A stretch of DNA of 48,053 bases from Ceraceosorus guamensis (lineage: Eukaryota; Basidiomycota; Exobasidiomycetes; Ceraceosorales; Ceraceosoraceae): the NCBI RefSeq assembly GCF_003144195.1, contig NW_020290103.1, positions 1-48,053 on the forward strand, read 5' to 3'. The first letter of the stretch is position 1, and the number at the start of each line of letters is the position of its first letter. The notes under the pieces are model-generated. The model was not told the DNA's origin. It worked only from the letters and a program-made list of their open reading frames with translations, and searched no databases. Positions 45,703 through 48,053 of the stretch are shown here, piece by piece. The position numbers and the translations under genes are program-made.

Positions 45703-47488
45703 ATGCTCGGCCTCAAGAGTTCAATGGTCAAGAGGACATACAGCCGCTCAATCATGTCGTTCTCGCCAAGCGTCTACCCAGCCGGTTCTGGTGGGCTTGT
45801 CGAGGGCCACCAATATCTTACTTACAACATCTAAAGGCTTTCGAGCTCAGATTATGACTCTCCCTAATCTCCCGACCATTCCCCACTTCTTTGTACCTCT
45901 AGCCGTTCACACCTGAATTCTACTACTACTTCTTTACATTTCTTTCTTGCGCTGAGAGTAGGTGGTAGAGCGGCAGTTTTGGGGGAAAGGCGAGCTGTTG
46001 ATGAGGACTGCGCACCTCATGAAGCGGTCGCTAACCAAGATCATGATCTTCACAAGGGGCGACGTTTACAGGTTTGGGGATGCGTGGAGTGCGCCGCGGC
46101 TCGTCTGATCGATAGCCTTGGCATGCGCATCCTTCTTTCTACATCGGCCTTTCCTGCGGAGGAGAGTTGGCGCGTCATGAGAGCTGCCTCCTCAAGGAGG
46201 TCCTCCTCCTCAAGGAGGAGCAATTTATGCCGGAGCATGGCGGGCCTGGCAGTACGATGTCATGGCAAAAGAAAAAGTCCTGCGGGAGTTGAAGACCTGG
46301 AAACGGACAAGCTTGTGCGCGAGCTACGATCATCATGACCATCATGGGCTGCAAAACGCACAGGCAAAAAAGTTGCCTACATATCTGACCAGTTCAAGCT
46401 CGAGCTTGTGGATGCCAGACCGCAGAGTGGTACGAGTTTTACGACGAGAGGGTGGTTCTTGTCGGATCGATAAGCGGCTGGAAAAAGTTAGCGCAGATGA
46501 GCCATCTCGAAATGGACCGAGAGTGAGGTGGCTCGCCAAGCCGCAGAATTCACAGCTCGATCGTCCAGCGCACTTGAAGGGTCGTTCATGAAGAGAGACT
46601 CGAAGTGAAGTTGCGAGTCGCCGCAACACCTAGTGCGCGACTGACTCTCAAGGAGAAGCAGCATGTCGCTAGAAGCGTAGGGGGAAGCGCACTCAGACTT
46701 CGGACCAGTATCTGAGTCTTAGTGATTCACTGTGGTGCAAAGGAATTGCATTTCTGGTTGCGATGCAGGATCACGAGATGACATCGCTACAGAAAACATT
46801 CGTGTTTAGAGCCTGAAATTGGTGTTTAGGACCCGTCAGCAATCCGAGTCAGTTTTGTGAGTGAACGATGACGGCTCTTGTGATCTTCAGTCATGCTTTA
46901 CAAGCGCGTATGTACATGCACATACATGCATGGGAGAGCGCGCGGCGCGCGTTACACTTCTGACATTCGGGTTGCTGTGTAGTTCGACAGCAGTGTTCAT
47001 TCCCTACGAATTCTTCACTGTCGAATGTCTCGTGACCCCTTGACCACCCAGCACTCTCGATCAGAACCTTGCACCAACGCCTGACGAGCGCGCATTCCTT
47101 GTTGACTTCGGTATGAGATTGGCCAGCGCGAGCCCGCGCAAAGTGACAGTGGACCGCACCGGGGGGTCGTTTGTCTCGAGTTCCCATGCACACAAGACGC
47201 ATCCGTGCCGCGATGACCCTGCCCTTGCAAGGAAGGGCCACAAGTCAGCGAGAGAGCCGCTTGCGAGGCAGCCACCAGAAAGAGAGGACAGAGAGAAGAA
47301 GATCGAGAGGTGCAATGAAGTAGCAAGGCGGCGGGAAAGATCGGGCGGCGAAGACATCGAACGGCAAAAGGCGGAATGGTCAAGTACGCAGACAAAAAAG
47401 CAAGGAGAAATCGTTTGTCGGATCAATCTCGGCATCGTTTTTTGTGATCACGCTCTCTATGTTCTGACCAATCCCGCTCGGGCCCCAT
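45703..47488. other. Intergenic region between defensin-like gene and tRNA
   Basis: About 1.8 kb with the defensin-like 3' UTR at the left end. A pair of short hairpins with identical TCAA loops lies at 46187-46220. Open frames of 60-136 codons exist on both strands, but none has a family signal, a good start context or partner exons. Confidence 0.5.
46187..46220. repeat. Two adjacent hairpins with the same TCAA loop
   Basis: CCTCC-TCAA-GGAGG at 46187-46200 and CTCCTCC-TCAA-GGAGGAG at 46203-46220 are perfect stems of 5 and 7 base pairs in tandem, about 480 bases downstream of the defensin-like stop codon. They could be a local duplication or an RNA structure. Confidence 0.6.
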
Positions 47489-47610
47489 GGCCGTGTACCA
47501 AAGTGGTTACTGGGATGGTCTAGAATTTATCGGAATCGATTCCCCGCGTGGGTTCGAAACCGTGACAACCATTGGGTTCGCCCGCGCATGTTCGAATCAT
47601 GCCACGGTCG
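47489..47610 (+). tRNA. tRNA-Ser(AGA) with a 41-base intron
   Basis: The full cloverleaf folds. The acceptor stem is GGCCGTG with CACGGTC (one G-U pair); U8 A9; the D-stem is CCA/TGG around a loop with GG; the anticodon stem is ATGGT/ACCAT with loop CT-AGA-AA; the long class II variable arm is GGG-TTCG-CCC; the T-arm is GCATG-TTCGAAT-CATGC; the discriminator is G, as in serine tRNAs. The exons are 47489-47525 and 47567-47610. The intron, 47526-47566, lies one base 3' of the anticodon as in all eukaryotic nuclear tRNAs, so the mature RNA is 81 bases before CCA addition. A T5 run follows. The intron contains its own GGTTCGAAACC, a near-perfect B-box. The tRNA decodes UCU (and UCC/UCA by inosine). 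Confidence 0.94.
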
Positions 47611-47611
47611 A

Positions 47612-47616
47612 TTTTT
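47612..47616 (+). terminator. RNA polymerase III terminator of tRNA-Ser
   Basis: TTTTT begins two bases after the discriminator base of the tRNA. Confidence 0.85.
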
Positions 47617-47623
47617 AGGGCGG

Positions 47624-47790
47624 ATCACCACCACCATCACCCCCTTTTGTTGCGCGTCCGCGTGCTTCGAATCGTGACCTGGTCACCACCACCACCACCA
47701 CCACCATCGGCCGCCATCACCACCACCATCACCCCCTTTTGTTGCGCGTCCGCGTGCTTCGAATCGTGACCTGGTCACCACCACCACCAC
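47624..47790. repeat. 92-base direct repeat, two copies, with T-arm-like core
   Basis: The copies start at 47624 and 47716. About 73 bases are identical from ATCACCACCACC to CTGGTCACCACC, flanked by variable (CAC)n. Each copy contains CGCGTGCTTCGAATCGTGACC (47659-47679 and 47751-47771), which resembles the T-arm and 3' acceptor strand of the tRNA just upstream. Two copies at this spacing with no spacers are not a CRISPR array. Confidence 0.85.
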
Positions 47791-48053
47791 CATCTCATCC
47801 CCGCTGCACGCGCCACGTGGCATAAAATGCCACGAGGCTGTTAGCGTGCCAACATGGGATTGTGCTCGCTCGTCATCAACATTCGAGCTTATTCTTATCT
47901 TTTGGCGTGTATTCTCGAACATGCTCTTTTGTAGCATGTTTTCCCGATCACGCTATATTTCGACAGCACGTGCCTGCTGTCATCTCTCTCGACTAGGATC
48001 GAGCCTTTTGTGCAATTCTTTTCGCCACATGTCACTCTCGCCCACGTCAAGAT
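47791..48053. other. Right edge, no feature seen
   Basis: AT-richer sequence containing a GCCACGTGGCATAAAATGCCACG stretch near 47811-47834, where TGGCATAAAATGCCA forms an inverted repeat. It could be a promoter of a gene beyond the window. No coding frame is supported. Confidence 0.4.

Noticed and set aside
47624-47790. Possible CRISPR array or His-rich protein
   Set aside because: There are only two units, 92 bases apart, with no unique spacers, in a eukaryotic genome. The CAC triplets give poly-His or poly-Thr frames without any gene context.

Overview
The window looks like nuclear DNA of a basidiomycete fungus, most likely a smut relative (Ustilaginomycotina). The reasons are many short introns (about 60-170 bases), GC-rich coding sequence with C or G at third codon positions, and best resemblance of the proteins to fungal families (Met8, Ctk2-type cyclin, WDR44/Dgr2, Snu114). 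The assignment below phylum is inference. I see no operons, no CRISPR array and no recognisable transposon, retroelement or viral remnant.

Layout from left to right: a low-complexity protein with TPX2-like C-terminal motifs (+, 87-3671); MET8 siroheme synthase (-, 4056-5100); SPT6 histone chaperone and elongation factor (+, 5986-11999, 7 exons); a Rho4-type GTPase (-, 12703-13903); an SR splicing factor with two RRMs (+, 15532-16968); a 4.2 kb stretch without a gene; a secreted alpha/beta hydrolase (+, 21158-22417); a secreted protein of unknown family (+, 23457-24893); a WDR44-type WD40 protein (-, 25519-29400); an acidic low-complexity protein (-, 31061-32014); a secreted protein of unknown family (-, 33589-34887); SNU114 spliceosomal GTPase (+, 35873-39320); a Ctk2/cyclin K-type cyclin (-, 39569-41722); a small secreted precursor with two defensin-like domains (+, 45101-45702); and an intron-containing tRNA-Ser(AGA) gene (+, 47489-47610) followed by a 92-base direct repeat.

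The spliced models were built by hand. Every junction used keeps the frame and obeys GT-AG. Four of the conserved genes belong to the RNA polymerase II transcription and splicing machinery (SPT6, SR protein, SNU114, CTD-kinase cyclin). Four others carry apparent signal peptides, so this is ordinary housekeeping DNA interleaved with secretome genes.

The most interesting item is the 141-residue precursor at 45101-45702. Two complete six-cysteine CS-alpha-beta (defensin) patterns sit in tandem, separated by a linker with three dibasic Kex2-type sites, so one transcript could yield two different defensin-like peptides. Also notable are the tRNA-Ser gene, whose intron carries a T-arm/B-box look-alike that recurs in the downstream repeat; an Spt5-CTR-like Thr-Pro tail on Spt6; a membrane-anchor-like tail on Met8; and a splice-donor preference of GTGAG over GTAAG.
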